64,000 nt of DNA from Sorex araneus (lineage: Eukaryota; Chordata; Mammalia; Eulipotyphla; Soricidae): contig NC_073302.1 of the NCBI RefSeq assembly GCF_027595985.1, forward strand, positions 404,300,503-404,364,502, written 5' to 3'. Position numbers and translations under genes: made by a program. Each line of letters starts with the position of its first letter. Position 1 is the first letter of the stretch. Positions 31,690 through 42,344 of the stretch are shown here, piece after piece. The notes below the pieces were generated by a model. The model was not told where the DNA came from, did not search any database, and saw nothing but the letters and a program-made list of their open reading frames with translations.

Positions 31690-32650
31690 CTCGCGCTGAT
31701 TCCTGCGTGTGCTTCCCCAGGCAAAATTGCAGAGCGCCCGCGCGAGCGATCAAGAAACCCCCCTGGAACTAGCTACCTGGGAAGCTGCCTGGGAGACGGG
31801 AGCAGTCCGCAAAAGCCGGCTTTGGTGAGGGGGAGAGGAGGAGACCATTCTGTGGGAAGAGACTCAGTTTCCCTACTCAACCGGGCAACTACGGGAGTGG
31901 GCAAGAAATCCTCAGGAAACCTTTGTCAGACACCACTCCAGGCCACTTACTGTTCTCAGGGCTCTGAATTCGTTGCCTTTGGATCAGATTCAGGAACCAA
32001 GGAAGCTCGGAACCCCGGGCGGCGCTGCAGAGGGCGCGGGGAAGGACGCCGTGAATCATGGAGTCCCTTCCGGCCCATCCCCGCAGGCTTCCGGAAGATG
32101 GCGGCGCGCCGGGCTGGGGCGGGAGCCAAGTGCGTCACCGCCGGGCGAGGCGCTTCCCGACCAGTGCCACACGCGCGAGCGGGCCTGAGCTTTAGCCCCG
32201 CGCTCCTCCGGTGGGCGCCAAGCGGAAGTGGGGCTGGGGAGCCCCCGCGCAGAGGAAGTGCGTTTCGGGGGGCTCCTCGGAGATGACGAGCGCCGCCGGT
32301 CCCGCGCCCCGGGCCGGCTGAGCCTTGGGGCTTCCGGCTGGGGAAACCCTGGAGCGTCCCTCCCCCTCCCTTCCCCCAGGGGACTGTGCAGGGCCTCCCG
32401 GGCAGCGTCCGCACAGCCGCCCACAGCTCGGCCTTTCGGACGGGTGGGGGGCTGGCCGAGTTTGCACGGCCAGAGGGGCAGAAGGGCAAAACAGCAGCGC
32501 AGAGAGCGAGCCGGCGCGGAGACCTCTCGGGTGTGGATGGCTGGTGCGGCGGGCCCTGGCGCGCGTCTGTAACATCTAGTCTGGGCCGTGGGGGCCGGTT
32601 CCGCCAACGGCCGAAAATGGCACCCCTGGTTTCAGACTGTTTGGAGAGGG
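31690..32650. promoter_or_regulatory. CpG island 1, promoter of an unidentified gene
   Basis: About 950 bp rich in G+C and CpG, abruptly different from the flanks. The core at 32088-32108 reads GGCTTCCGGAAGATGGCGGC: a palindromic ETS site (TTCCGGAA) fused to a YY1-type AAGATGGCGGC in plus orientation, an arrangement typical of TATA-less housekeeping initiators. Further GGAAGTG boxes occur at 32223 and 32249, and CCGCC/GGCGG boxes are frequent. Direction is unresolved. The YY1 orientation favours a rightward transcript, but a minus-strand GTAAGT donor exists at about 31947. Long open frames across the island on both strands reflect GC content and none resembles a known protein. Confidence 0.75.
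32088..32108 (+). promoter_or_regulatory. ETS/YY1 core initiator motif
   Basis: CTTCCGGAAGATGGCGGC: ETS-family palindrome overlapping a YY1 motif. Such motifs lie at or just downstream of start sites in many TATA-less mammalian promoters. The ATG within it would give MAARRAGAGAK.., not recognised as a protein. Confidence 0.6.
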
Positions 32651-33050
32651 TGGAGTGCCTTCTGTGTTTCTCTCTAAAGTAGAATTCTTCACTGCGGCTT
32701 TTCATCTCAGCCTCTTTTGTAAGGTGCTAGTTTTTTCCAGGGAGGGTGTGGTGCTGTGTGTCATTCGTTCTACCTGGACACCAGAACAACATAACTGAAC
32801 AGGTACACAACAGGTAGCTGGAATTCTTTAGTTCCTTACGGGTCTAATCATTACTCAGTCTTCCCTCCAAATTTTAACATTTGGCAGGGGATTCCTCACC
32901 TGAAACCCACAGACAGAACTGGATATGTGCATAAACACTGAGAAAGGGCTTCAGAAGCTTCATGAGGCTATCAAAAATCCACAGCACGAAACCAGAAAGA
33001 GTCTCGAGTATTTGATGAGGCAAACATCTCTGAAAGCAACTCCTAGTAAG
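32651..33050. other. unique sequence right of CpG island 1
   Basis: GC content falls to the genomic background. No repeat or coding signature recognised. Confidence 0.35.
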
Positions 33051-33059
33051 GCCAATTAA

Positions 33060-33211
33060 GGGGCTGGAGCGAGAGCACAGCGGGTGGGGCGTTTGCCTTG
33101 CACGCGGCCGACCCGGGTTCGATTCCCAGCATCCCATATGGTCCCCTGAGCACGGCCAGGAGTAATTCCTGAGTGCAGAGCCAGGTGCGACCCAAAAAGA
33201 AAAAAAAAAAA
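33060..33211 (+). mobile_element. young SINE-A (short variant) with TSD
   Basis: GGGGCTGGAGCGAGAGCACAG..GAGCCAGGTGCGACCCAAAAAG. The usual AGTAACCCCTGTGCATCGC segment is deleted. GCCAATTAAG occurs at 33051-33060 and 33212-33221. Confidence 0.95.
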
Positions 33212-33289
33212 GCCAATTAAGCTCATTTCCTAGGAGCTTGAAACACTTTAAACTTGTTTTAACCAAATATTGAGGTTTTTTGGGAGGAA

Positions 33290-33312
33290 AGTATATATAT
33301 ATATATATATAC
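33290..33312 (+). repeat. (TA)n microsatellite
   Basis: AGTATATATATATATATATAC, about 10 units. Confidence 0.9.
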
Positions 33313-33369
33313 TTAGTCTTTAAAAGACTATCACAGAAACCAGATGTTGTGTTTTTTTTTTAGTTTTGG

Positions 33370-33512
33370 TTTGGTGTGACACCTGACAATGCCCAGGGGT
33401 TTCTCCTGGTGGTGCTCGGCGAACCGTATGGGATGGCGGCAACTGAACCCAGTTCAGCCACCAGCAAGGCAAGCAAGCACCCTCTCAACTTGTACTAATG
33501 CTCTGGCCCCAG
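33370..33512 (-). mobile_element. SINE-A copy, diverged
   Basis: GTGTGACACCTGACAATGCC and CTTGTACTAATGCTCTGGCC. Confidence 0.75.
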
Positions 33513-33754
33513 AAGTTTGATTTTTCTTCGTAAGCAAGCTGGTTCAGTAAAACCATCACAAAACGATTCTGGTTGGTAATTATTTTAAATCCATACGAAG
33601 CTGAATTTCTTAATATCAAATACAAGAACCTAGATTTTGCATCTTGCTTCCCCTTAATTCCCAGTTACAGCTGACTGCACAGGATACTAATGTACCTTTT
33701 GGGGGGTTTGTTTTTAGATCAGAGCCTACTGATTTAACTTTGTTTTATGACTTC

Positions 33755-33878
33755 TTGACAGTGCTCAGGGGTTACTCCTGCCAGTGCACTGGGGACCATA
33801 TAGGATACCCAGGATCAAATCCTAGTCTGCCATGTGCAAGGCACTTGCCCTACCCACTGTACTATCTCTCCAGCCACT
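33755..33878 (-). mobile_element. SINE-A copy
   Basis: CAGTGCTCAGGGGTTACTCC and CCACTGTACTATCTCTCCAGCC. Confidence 0.85.
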
Positions 33879-34529
33879 AATTTAACATTAAAAAAAAAAA
33901 GTTAATTGTATCAACAAATGATAATCTAGGCATAAACATACCAGTTTATGTTGACCCCACTAAGCAAATAGAGAACTTCTTTTAGATATTGTCAATCCCT
34001 GTGTAATTTTAATTCATTTGATCAGAAGAATCCTGCTCCCATTAATTTTTGAAATATTTTTCTTATGTTCTGACCTCCTGCAATTAAAAATATTTTTATA
34101 TCAAGTTACCCTTTAATCGTGTAGCTTTCCTGTTTAAGAGGATTATGATAGGGACTATCAAATCTCAGATATGATGTAATTCTGCTCTGCACGCAGCTCA
34201 AAATAGCAGTTTCCTCCCCCTCACTTTTCCCCTGGAGGATGGTGCTTTAACTTCATAGCTCCCTAAATATAAGAAAAGACTCCTCATGTAAACACTACAA
34301 TTGTTCATGCAATGTCCTGTAATAAATATTTGCATTGCTACAAAGTTTGTACATTGTTTTATCAATTATTCTGTAAATGTCTTTTATGGCATTTCATATT
34401 GAAATGTTCAAAAGCAGAGTCATTCACCACAGCTTCAATATCTCAAAAAGGGAAAATTTAATAGCTTTTCAAACTAATCTGATTTTTGACATGGTGGGTT
34501 TGTCAAGAACTTTGTTTTGGTTCCTTTGA

Positions 34530-34797
34530 TTTGGGGGACCTATCTGGTGGTACTCATGGGACAATGCGGTGCTCAGTATCAAACTGGGATTGCCTGCATG
34601 CAAGGAAAGCACCTTAACCCCTGTTATTTCTCTGGTCCTAAGCTGCTGTTTCTTATTTATGGAAATTTTTGGGGGGGCACATGATCAGAAATTACTCCTG
34701 ATGGTGCTCAGGGGCCCATATGGGACGATGGGAATCAAACCTTGGTCTGTTGTGTGCAAGGCAAATGGCTTATCAGCTGTACTATCACTCCAGCCCA
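34530..34797 (-). mobile_element. two SINE-A copies
   Basis: 34530-34640 (GGTGGTACTCATGGGACAATG) and 34672-34797 (TGATGGTGCTCAGGGGCCC..TGTACTATCACTCCAGCCC). Confidence 0.8.
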
Positions 34798-34799
34798 AG

Positions 34800-35985
34800 A
34801 AATTGCTCTTTAAACAGAATATTCTGACGTACGCTGACCCAAGATCTATGATAATATAGGCCAAGTTCTTAAATTAGCTTTTAAATCTTTCACCTATTTA
34901 TGATTAAAACGTACAGTTCTCTATTATGATTAATGTGAAAAAAGAGCCTACGGTGAGGGAAGTACTAGAGTTAGCAAATGGAGCCTTAGGCATTAAAAGC
35001 AGTCAACCCTGCCAAATACTTGGTACGGTAGTTAAGTAAATCCAGTATGTTTCCCAAAGGTTTTTTAAACCTCATTCCCATAAATAATTTGATAAATACA
35101 TGGGATTTGGTATTTTTTCTAATTAAACTCTTACACCAGCCTTTCCTATGAAACTGACCTTAGAGTATACAGGTCTTCAAATTATCAGTGAAGGAAAAAA
35201 AACCTCATCCCAGGTGGATAGTGTCTGTGGACTCTGCATGTTCTCCACATGTCTGTGTGTGTTTTTTCCAGGTACTTATTTCCTCCCACATCCCGAAGAT
35301 GTACATATTAATTGGCATGTCTAAACTGTTCCAGAATGAGTAAGTATGGGTGTGTGTGTGTGAGTGTACCCTACAATGAAACAACATCCTGTCTGGAGTT
35401 AGTTCCGGTCTTGGGCCCTTGAGTTGCCAGGAAAGGCTTTAAACTTTACCCAGTGGGTTGGAAAATGAGTGAATGAATACAAATTATTTCTCAATATAAA
35501 AAGTGTTTGGAATCTTTAATTAGAATTTTTGTTTTTAGTGATTGGTAATATACTATATTAGCAAGTTTTTTCTTAATAATTAGTCTCAAGGTTTCCAAGA
35601 ATCTCTGGATAATACTGAAGATTCATTGTTTATTACTTATTAATGCCTCATTCTCATAAATTCATAAATTTATTAATTTATTTTTTAAGAGAATGGGATT
35701 AAGTATATAGGTGTGTTGGGGACCAGTGAGTACCCTGAATTAGTTGTTTGACTTGTGGTGACCTGAGTTCAGTCCCTTAGCACTGCTGGACATGGCCCAA
35801 AAACACAAAGAAAAAACTACCACTGTTTTCTAAATTTTTATTTAAGTTAGAGGCTCCTGAAGGAAGGTAGGTAAATATGGGGTTGTTGAAATGTTGATAA
35901 TTAAAAAAATCCAGTGAGTTTAGTGCTTAAATAACTACTTTGTAAACTGTATTTTACAGATGATTCCATCCTAAAATCTTTTTTC
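34800..35985. other. AT-rich unique sequence
   Basis: Apart from a short SINE-like trace at 35720-35800 (GTGACCTGAGTTCAGTCCC), no repeat and no gene recognised. A short (GT)n lies at 35350. Confidence 0.4.
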
Positions 35986-35989
35986 CATA

Positions 35990-36142
35990 TTGTTTTGGGA
36001 TCAAGCCAACAACTTTTAGGGCTTACTCCTTGATGGTTTTGCTCCTGGCAATGCTCAGAGGACTGACTACATGTGGTGCCAGGGATCAAACTCAGGGTCA
36101 GCCACATGTAAAACCAAGTGTCTTACACTTCCTCTGGCCCCT
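35990..36142 (-). mobile_element. SINE-A copy, diverged
   Basis: TTTTGGGATCAAGCCAACAAC and GCTCCTGGCAATGCTCAG. Confidence 0.7.
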
Positions 36143-36689
36143 TCACATCTTAAATATTTATTATGTATGATTAATTATTGGTCTGCCAAAGTAGCCACTG
36201 TAATTTGTGATTCCACGGCATCAGAACTCTCAACTGAGTAGTGTCATCTCTGAATTTTATTTTTACCAATAAAGATGTTTCAATTGATTAACATCACTAA
36301 TTTCATTTTTTTAAGTATCAAAAAAAGGCTGTGCTTGCTTGTTCCTTGTTCTTAATGGAGAAATGAGCAAATAAAATCCAGCTTCATGTAGGCATATATG
36401 ATCACAGTAGCTTTAGTGCTAGTGGAATATTCAGTTTGGATGTCAGTGTTCTTTTTCTAAATCTCAGATTAATATAGCAAATATTAAAATTTATACTATG
36501 CCCTGATGAAGATAAATTCAATGGCTATAAAGGACCGAAACAGACTTGTTTATTCCAACATAAATACGTTATATATTGATATGTATAATTTTATATACAT
36601 CCCAAATAGCTCCTAAAACTTGCCACAGTAATTCTTGTAGCAAACTTAATAGAAATTATTATATTTGGAGAACATTTTCATAGAATAAA

Positions 36690-36885
36690 AATGGGCCCAG
36701 AGCAATGGTACAATTAAATTGGTAGGGTGCTTGCCTTGCACACAGGTGACCTGGGTTTGATCCCCTGGGTTTAGTCCCCGATACCCCATACCCCTAAGAA
36801 CTGTCCGGAGTGATCCCTGAGCAAAGAGCCAGGAGTAAGTCCTGAGAACTGCAGGTGTGGCTCCCAAGCCCACAAATAAATCAAT
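36690..36885 (+). mobile_element. SINE-A with duplicated B-box segment
   Basis: GGGTTTGATCCCCTGGGTTT followed by AGTCCCCGATACCCC shows the B-box region twice. Confidence 0.8.
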
Positions 36886-36949
36886 AAATTTTAAAAAGAT
36901 TTAAGGTTTACGTTTTTGAAACAGCTAAATTTTTTTTTTTTTAAAGAGT

Positions 36950-37100
36950 TTTTTAGGCCAAGTCAAATGGTGCTCAGAGCTTACTCCTGGCTTGGAGATC
37001 AGGAATCACTCCTGCCAATCTTGGACTATATGGGGTGTACAAACAGAAACTGGTCCACTGTGCAAAGCAAGCGCCCTACCTGCTGTACTCACTCTGGCCT
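36950..37100 (-). mobile_element. SINE-A copy, diverged
   Basis: AGGCCAAGTCAAATGGTGC and CCTACCTGCTGTACTCACTC. Confidence 0.75.
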
Positions 37101-37324
37101 CTGGAACAATCTACTTATGTTAATCTACTTATGGAATGGCTACATGTACAAATAAATTATGCTGCCCCTTCACCTTCCTACTCAATTGCTCTTTATTCCT
37201 GTTTTGTGAGACATTTAAGTTTCTGATACTGTATTCTGGGGCCCCTTAGAAAGAAAGCTATCCAAATGCCCTCCTTCCTCCCAAAAAGAAAAAGATAAAT
37301 CTGTTCTCAAAAAAAAGCTATACA

Positions 37325-37491
37325 GGGACTGGAGCAGTAAGCACAGCAGGTAGGGTGTTTGCCTTGCACGTGGCCGACCCGGGTTCGATTTCCAGCATCC
37401 CATATGGTCCCCTGAGCACCACCAGGAGTAATTCCTGAGTGCATGAGCCAGGAGTAACCCCTGTGCATTGCCGGGTGTGACCCAAAAAAGG
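37325..37491 (+). mobile_element. young SINE-A with TSD
   Basis: GGGACTGGAGCAGTAAGCACA..GGGTGTGACCCAAAAAAG. AAAAAAGCTATACA precedes it (37311-37324) and recurs after the A-tail (37496-37509). Confidence 0.95.
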
Positions 37492-37594
37492 AAAAAAAAA
37501 AGCTATACAATGTTTTGAGACTTTTAATGGGGTGCTCTTGCTAACATATTTGGCACTGTGTAGACTGATTTTAGAAATATCAGTACTTTTGTTT

Positions 37595-37692
37595 TAGGGT
37601 CACACCCAGTGATGCTCAGTGGACCACGCTGTACTGAGGATTGAAAACAAAACATATACTCAGCTTGTTGAGCAATCATGTCAGTCTGGGAA
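37595..37692 (-). mobile_element. SINE-A fragment
   Basis: TAGGGTCACACCCAGTGATGC with a decayed head. Confidence 0.65.
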
Positions 37693-38034
37693 ATATTGCA
37701 TTTTAGATGTGCCTCTAGGGAAAAACATCAACTGATAAACAATAAAGAATAAAGCACAATTTATTCTTTTGAGTACCTTAATTCCACCCTACCTTTGGGT
37801 GCATAATTTTATAATGCACTTATAACTGCAGTCATTCATAAATGGCTCCTAATGCTTTGTTGAACAAGAAAACTTATTAGAATGCTGGGAGAATTGAATT
37901 CCATATCTCATTTGTCCCTTCAAGTCATTAATTAGGCACACGGAGCTAGAAAGTCATCTTTACCCCTTCTCAGTCCCATTTATCTTTCCATACACTCTCA
38001 ATTTAAACTAAAAACAAAAACAAAAATACCCAAC

Positions 38035-38342
38035 TTGATATAGTATAATGGGTAGGGCATTTATCTTGCACATGACTGACCTAGGTTCAATCCCTGACAT
38101 CCCGCGTTTCCCTACATACCACCAGGAGTAATTTCTGAGTGCAGAGCCAGGAGTAACCCCTGAGCATTGCTAGATGTGGCCCAAAACAATGACAAAACTC
38201 CCACAAACTCAGGCCACATCTGGTGCTGCTCAGTAGTGATAATTCCTGGTATGCTTGGAGGAGCTAAGTGGTGCTGAAATTTGAACTAGGGTCAGCTGGT
38301 TGGAAGGTAAGCAATTTACCCTTCAGTACTATTTCTCTGGTC
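38035..38342. mobile_element. SINE-A pair, plus then minus
   Basis: 38035-38195 is in sense (GATATAGTATAATGGGTAGGG..GATGTGGCCCAAAAC). 38205-38342 is reversed (CAGGCCACATCTGGTGCTGC). They form a loose inverted repeat. Confidence 0.8.
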
Positions 38343-38466
38343 CTCCCTATATTTAAAATCGTTACTGCTTTCCCTTTTAAGATGGCCGTATAGAAAAAGT
38401 AGAGTTTAAAAATCTTCTCACAACAAATTCAACCACACTTTAGGGGGGAAAAAAAAACACTTCAAG

Positions 38467-38612
38467 TCTGGAGCTGGAGCGTTAGTTAGCACAGCGGGTA
38501 GGGCATTTGCCTTGCATGTGGCCAACCCAGGTTCGATCCCCAGCATCCCATATGGTACCCTGAGCATCGCCAGGACTAATTCCTATGCAATGCCAGGTGA
38601 GACCCCAAAGGG
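38467..38612 (+). mobile_element. SINE-A, short variant
   Basis: GTCTGGAGCTGGAGCGTTAG..CAGGTGAGACCCCAAAGG; it lacks the second AGCCAGGAGTAACC block. Confidence 0.85.
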
Positions 38613-38674
38613 GGAAAAAAAACACCAGAAAATCACTTACATTGCTATTCTGATGAAATCTCTATGAAGTAGCT

Positions 38675-38957
38675 GAAGAAACTGTTCAGTATAGTGGATG
38701 AGATGCTTGCCTTGTACACTGGACTCAGGTTTGATTTCTGGCACCACAAAATTCTCTGAGGCCTGTTTAGAATGATACCTGAGCCCAGAACTGAACCCCC
38801 CCTGCTACTCTCCACCACAAACAAAGTGTTAAAGGCAATTCCAAGCTTCGATTCCCAGCATCCCATATGGTCACCTGAGCACCGCCAGGAGTAATTCCTG
38901 AGTGCAAAGCCAGGAGTAACCCCTGAGCATTGCCGGGTGTGACCCCCCCCCCAAAAA
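38675..38957 (+). mobile_element. two SINE-A copies
   Basis: 38675-38815 is an old relic (GTATAGTGGATGAGATGCTTG). 38845-38957 is a near-consensus body without head (TTCGATTCCCAGCATCCC..GGGTGTGACCC). Confidence 0.8.
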
Positions 38958-39113
38958 AATTCCAGTTCTGGCACTGTTTTAACTCTTTATCTCCCAACCC
39001 CTGCTAGAAAAATTATAAATCAAAGTAGTATAGCTTTATACATTTTAATAAAATGCCTCATCTCATACCTCTATATAGTGTTGCTCAAAATAGTTGTTAA
39101 AAATACTTTGGAG

Positions 39114-39570
39114 ATTTCTCCGCGCCCGCACCCCCAGAATGACTGACGAAGAGGAGGGAGCTGCTTGGGACACCAGCAGCCCACCAGCAACCTGCAGTAT
39201 GTGACTTGAGAGTTTCCGCCGGGTCCCCCGAGCGGGGGACCGGCGTTTCTCTCTTTTTTTTTTTCTTTAATCTCTCTCTCTTTCCCTCAACTTCTCCGGG
39301 GCACAGCACAGCATCTACCCCACTTCTCTGAGCACAAAATGGAGAGACGCACCCAAATGCGCGGCGCGGCTGGCGGGGGGGATCGAGGGCGGGGAAGTAC
39401 CGGTCTCCGCCCACATCGGACACTTAAAGAGAGTGCAGCCACGTGGGCTTTCCCATTTCTCCGCGCCAGCACCCCCAGAATGACTGACGAAGAGGAGGGA
39501 GCTGCTTGGGACACCAGCAGCCCACCAGCAACCTGCAGTATGTGACTTGAGAGTTTCCGCCAGGTCCCCC
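39114..39570 (+). repeat. tandem 341-bp monomer pair in the element's 5' part
   Basis: Monomer 1 starts at 39114 and monomer 2 at 39455; the second is truncated about 120 bp in. The CpG-rich, TATA-less 5' monomers resemble the organisation of rodent L1 5' UTR promoters. This is analogy, not sequence identity. Confidence 0.85.
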
Positions 39571-40511
39571 GTGCGGAAATCTCTCTCTCTCTCCTTCAAC
39601 TTTTTCCCTGGACTTTAGACAGAAACCCAAAATGTCATCTTAGTATCAGCAATATGCATTGGTTCCTTATTAATGGGTCGGACTTTTGTGGGTGATCCTA
39701 ACAAGAATAGTAAGTATTTTGTTGAAATATTGAAGGCAATCAAAATGGTAGCCATCTCTCTAGACTGAACTAAGCTATATCCCCACACCGGCTGAGAAGA
39801 AATATCCTTCTTTCTCGGGAAGAAACGTGGTGTGGTGTCAAACATAGTGTGATGTCCATTAAGCAAACAGACCTGGTGGCGTGGGAATTGGAAATAAGGG
39901 GAAAAATTAGGTACATGGACCAGCGGGACGCTGGTGGTATCTCGAGCCGGAGCCGATATCAGCGCAAGACCTTTGGTTCCAGAAACTGCTTGCAGACACT
40001 CTACTAGACTATCAACTAAGCCAGAGCCCCACGCCGGCTGATGACGGGAAATAATCATCCTCTTCGGTTTTTTTCCCCCTTTGTCAGACAGCGTGGTGAT
40101 TACTAAACAGGCATGAACTCGGTGGCGCGGGGCAAGGGGGAAAAAGAAAAGTTATGTAACAAACAGCAGGACTTAATATCTCTATATTCTTAGTAATGGA
40201 GAACTATCAAATGCCTCATTGGCAATAGGACTGTCTTTTTCTTTTTGGGGGGAAACCCCAGCAACGGTAGTGAGTTGTGTGTTGAAACATGGAATGTAAT
40301 CGAGATAAGCGTAAATGAAGTGAAACTTATCACGTACAAGGGTGGGGACTAGGGAGGTGGGAGGGGGCGGCAGATATACTGGGGGGGTTGGTGACGGAAG
40401 ATGGGCACTGGTGAAGGGAAGGGTGTTTAAATATTGTATAACTGACATAATCCTGAGAACTTTGTAACCCTCCACTAGGTGATTCAATAAAAAAAAAATA
40501 AATAAATAAAA
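39114..40511 (+). mobile_element. composite non-coding retroelement, full insertion with 14-bp TSD
   Basis: This is a 1.4-kb element bounded by perfect direct repeats AAAATACTTTGGAG (39100-39113 and 40512-40525). Parts in order: (1) CpG-rich 5' part with a tandem pair whose starts are 341 bp apart (39114 and 39455); the first 100 bp of each are almost identical (ACCCCCAGAATGACTGACG, CAGCCCACCAGCAACCTGC); (2) middle part with two degenerate units about 247 bp apart, at 39781 and 40028 (CCCCACACCGGCTGA and CCCCACGCCGGCTGATGA); (3) a 3' end (GGGCACTGGTGAAGGGAAGG..AACTTTGTAACCCTCC..GTGATTCAATAAAAA) shared with local L1 3' ends; (4) an A-rich tail. No reverse transcriptase or other long frame is present. 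A-tail, TSD length and L1-like end point to L1-machinery mobilisation. It could be an internally deleted L1 with 5' UTR monomers or an SVA-like chimeric element. Confidence 0.9.
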
Positions 40512-40525
40512 AAAATACTTTGGAG

Positions 40526-40645
40526 TGGAGAGCAGGGGAAAACTGGGGACGTTGGTGATAGAAATCATGTGCACTGGTGAAGGGATGGGTATTGAAACAC
40601 TGTGCCTAAAACTATCACGAACAACTCTGTAACTGAAGGATTCTT
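40526..40645 (+). mobile_element. older L1/composite-type 3' tail
   Basis: GGGGAAAACTGGGGACGTTGG, GTGCACTGGTGAAGGGATGG and CAACTCTGTAACTGA; it begins at the right TSD of the 1.4-kb element. Confidence 0.75.
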
Positions 40646-40924
40646 CAAAAATGTAGAGCCTGGAACATACTAGTTCAGCAGATGATTTTTCAGAAAGCTT
40701 GTTTTAGGGAACTCAAGGTGTGGAGGTCAGTAATGTACAGTTTAATAGCTTCCCAGATAATTATGGTGATCTAACTGGTTTGGGAACCACTGACTTGAAC
40801 ATTTTAACATGACTGACTTAGGAAAATATTCTAAAAAGTGTAATTTTCAAAGAATCTGGCAAGTCATGACCTATAACCCTGGGCATAAGAACTTTCCTGA
40901 AGTTAAAAAAAAATCTCTTAGAAA

Positions 40925-41065
40925 TTGATGACCAGCTCAAAGGGCAAGGGTACATGCTTTGCATTCAGGAAGATGGGGTCTAGTACCTGGCACCACATGG
41001 ATCCTCAAACACAGCTTTGGGAATAGACCTTGGGCCCTTGGAAGATACACCCTCTTCCCAAACCA
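40925..41065 (+). mobile_element. old SINE-A relic
   Basis: ACATGCTTTGCATTCAGG and TAGTACCTGGCACCACATGG. Confidence 0.55.
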
Positions 41066-41630
41066 CCCTCTCAGTTTATGACTAACATCTACTTAGATGA
41101 TTAAATGCTTTATATTTTCTACCAGTTACATAGTATCTTTAACTAATACCTTATACAAAAAGATATTTGTTAGTGCCAAATCTTCCCAAAGAATATCAAG
41201 TTGTTTGTAGATCTGGCTATACTAATGGGAGTCCAATCTTACAAAAATGTGTACAGTATAATCTTTCATTAGCTTTAATCAGATTGGAAGCAAAATAATT
41301 TTCTGTGAGAAGATAAACCTTTAAAAAAATGCCTTTTGGTAAACACCAGTGTAATCCCTAGGATTTGCATATTAGTATGCATTATGGATCTAACCATACT
41401 TATAGGCCTTTAATTCTTTTGAAGATGCCAGAATCTACCCTTAAATTTCTAAGCCTGTTATTAGGGCCTGCTGAGAGTGTCTCCACATTTTTTTTTTCTA
41501 AAAAGTATGCATTTGAAAGGCAAGGTAGGGACTAGAGAGTTCAATGGGCTAGTGAACATGGTCCCAGGTTCCATTCCTGGCATTGCATGGTCCTCTGACC
41601 ATTGCTCTCACCAAAAACAAAATGGCAAAG
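41066..41630. other. mostly unique sequence
   Basis: A decayed SINE trace at 41530-41610 (GGTTCCATTCCTGGCATTGC). No gene recognised. Confidence 0.35.
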
Positions 41631-41633
41631 TAG

Positions 41634-41794
41634 GGGGCTGGAGAGATAGCACAGCGGTTAGGGCGTTTGCCTTGCACCCGGCCGACCCAGGTTCAAATCC
41701 CAGCATCCCATATGGTCCCCTGAGCATGGCCAGGGGTAATTCCTGAGTGCAGAGCCAGGAGTAACCCCTGTGCATCGCCAGGTGTGATCCAAAA

Positions 41795-41825
<31 letters not shown>

Positions 41826-41827
41826 GA
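41634..41827 (+). mobile_element. young SINE-A with long A-tail and 15-bp TSD
   Basis: GGGGCTGGAGAGATAGCACAG..AGGTGTGATCCAAAAAGC with an uninterrupted run of about 26 A. AAAATGGCAAAGTAG occurs at 41619-41633 and 41828-41842. The long pure tail marks a recent insertion. Confidence 0.97.
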
Positions 41828-41844
41828 AAAATGGCAAAGTAGGG

Positions 41845-42160
41845 GAGAGAAAGAAAAGTACTTGCCTTGCATGTAGCCAACCCCAGTTTGATCCCTAGCA
41901 CTAATATGACCCCCTGAGCACTTACAGAGTGATCCTTGAGCACAGAACAGGAATAAATAGTAAATGATGAACATAACTCCTCTACCCCCACTCTGATTTT
42001 TTTCTTTTGGTTTTTGGGCTTAGGGTTTCTCCTGACTCTGTGATCAGGAATTATTCTGGTAATTACTTCTGTAGTATATGGAAGACGATATGGGACATAT
42101 GGGACACTGGGGACCAAATCCCTGTTGTACTTGATAAAACAAGCGCTCTACCCTTGACCC
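41845..42160. mobile_element. SINE-A pair, plus then minus
   Basis: 41845-41965 in sense (TACTTGCCTTGCATGTAGCC). 42010-42160 reversed and decayed (GGGCTTAGGGTTTCTCCTG). Confidence 0.7.
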
Positions 42161-42344
42161 CACTCCACCCAGATTTTATAGCCAAAACTGGAGGAAGGAA
42201 TCTTTTGAGTCTTCCAACACAATTTAACACATTTTTTGGTGGGTGTGGGAAAGGTGTTTGGCATTGCCTGATTGCCATAAGCTGAATATCACTGAATGTG
42301 GCCCCAGGCACCCTCTGGGCACTGCTTGAGAGATTGTTCCCTTC

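Noticed and set aside
31687-32705. 200- to 249-codon frames on both strands of CpG island 1
   Set aside because: Same reasoning: simultaneous open frames on both strands in GC-rich DNA and no known protein similarity.
39114-40511. Interpretation as an endogenous retrovirus or solo LTR pair
   Set aside because: The terminal parts are not two matching LTRs with TG..CA ends, the TSD is 14 bp rather than 4-6 bp, and there is a 3' A-rich tail, which fits LINE-type insertion.
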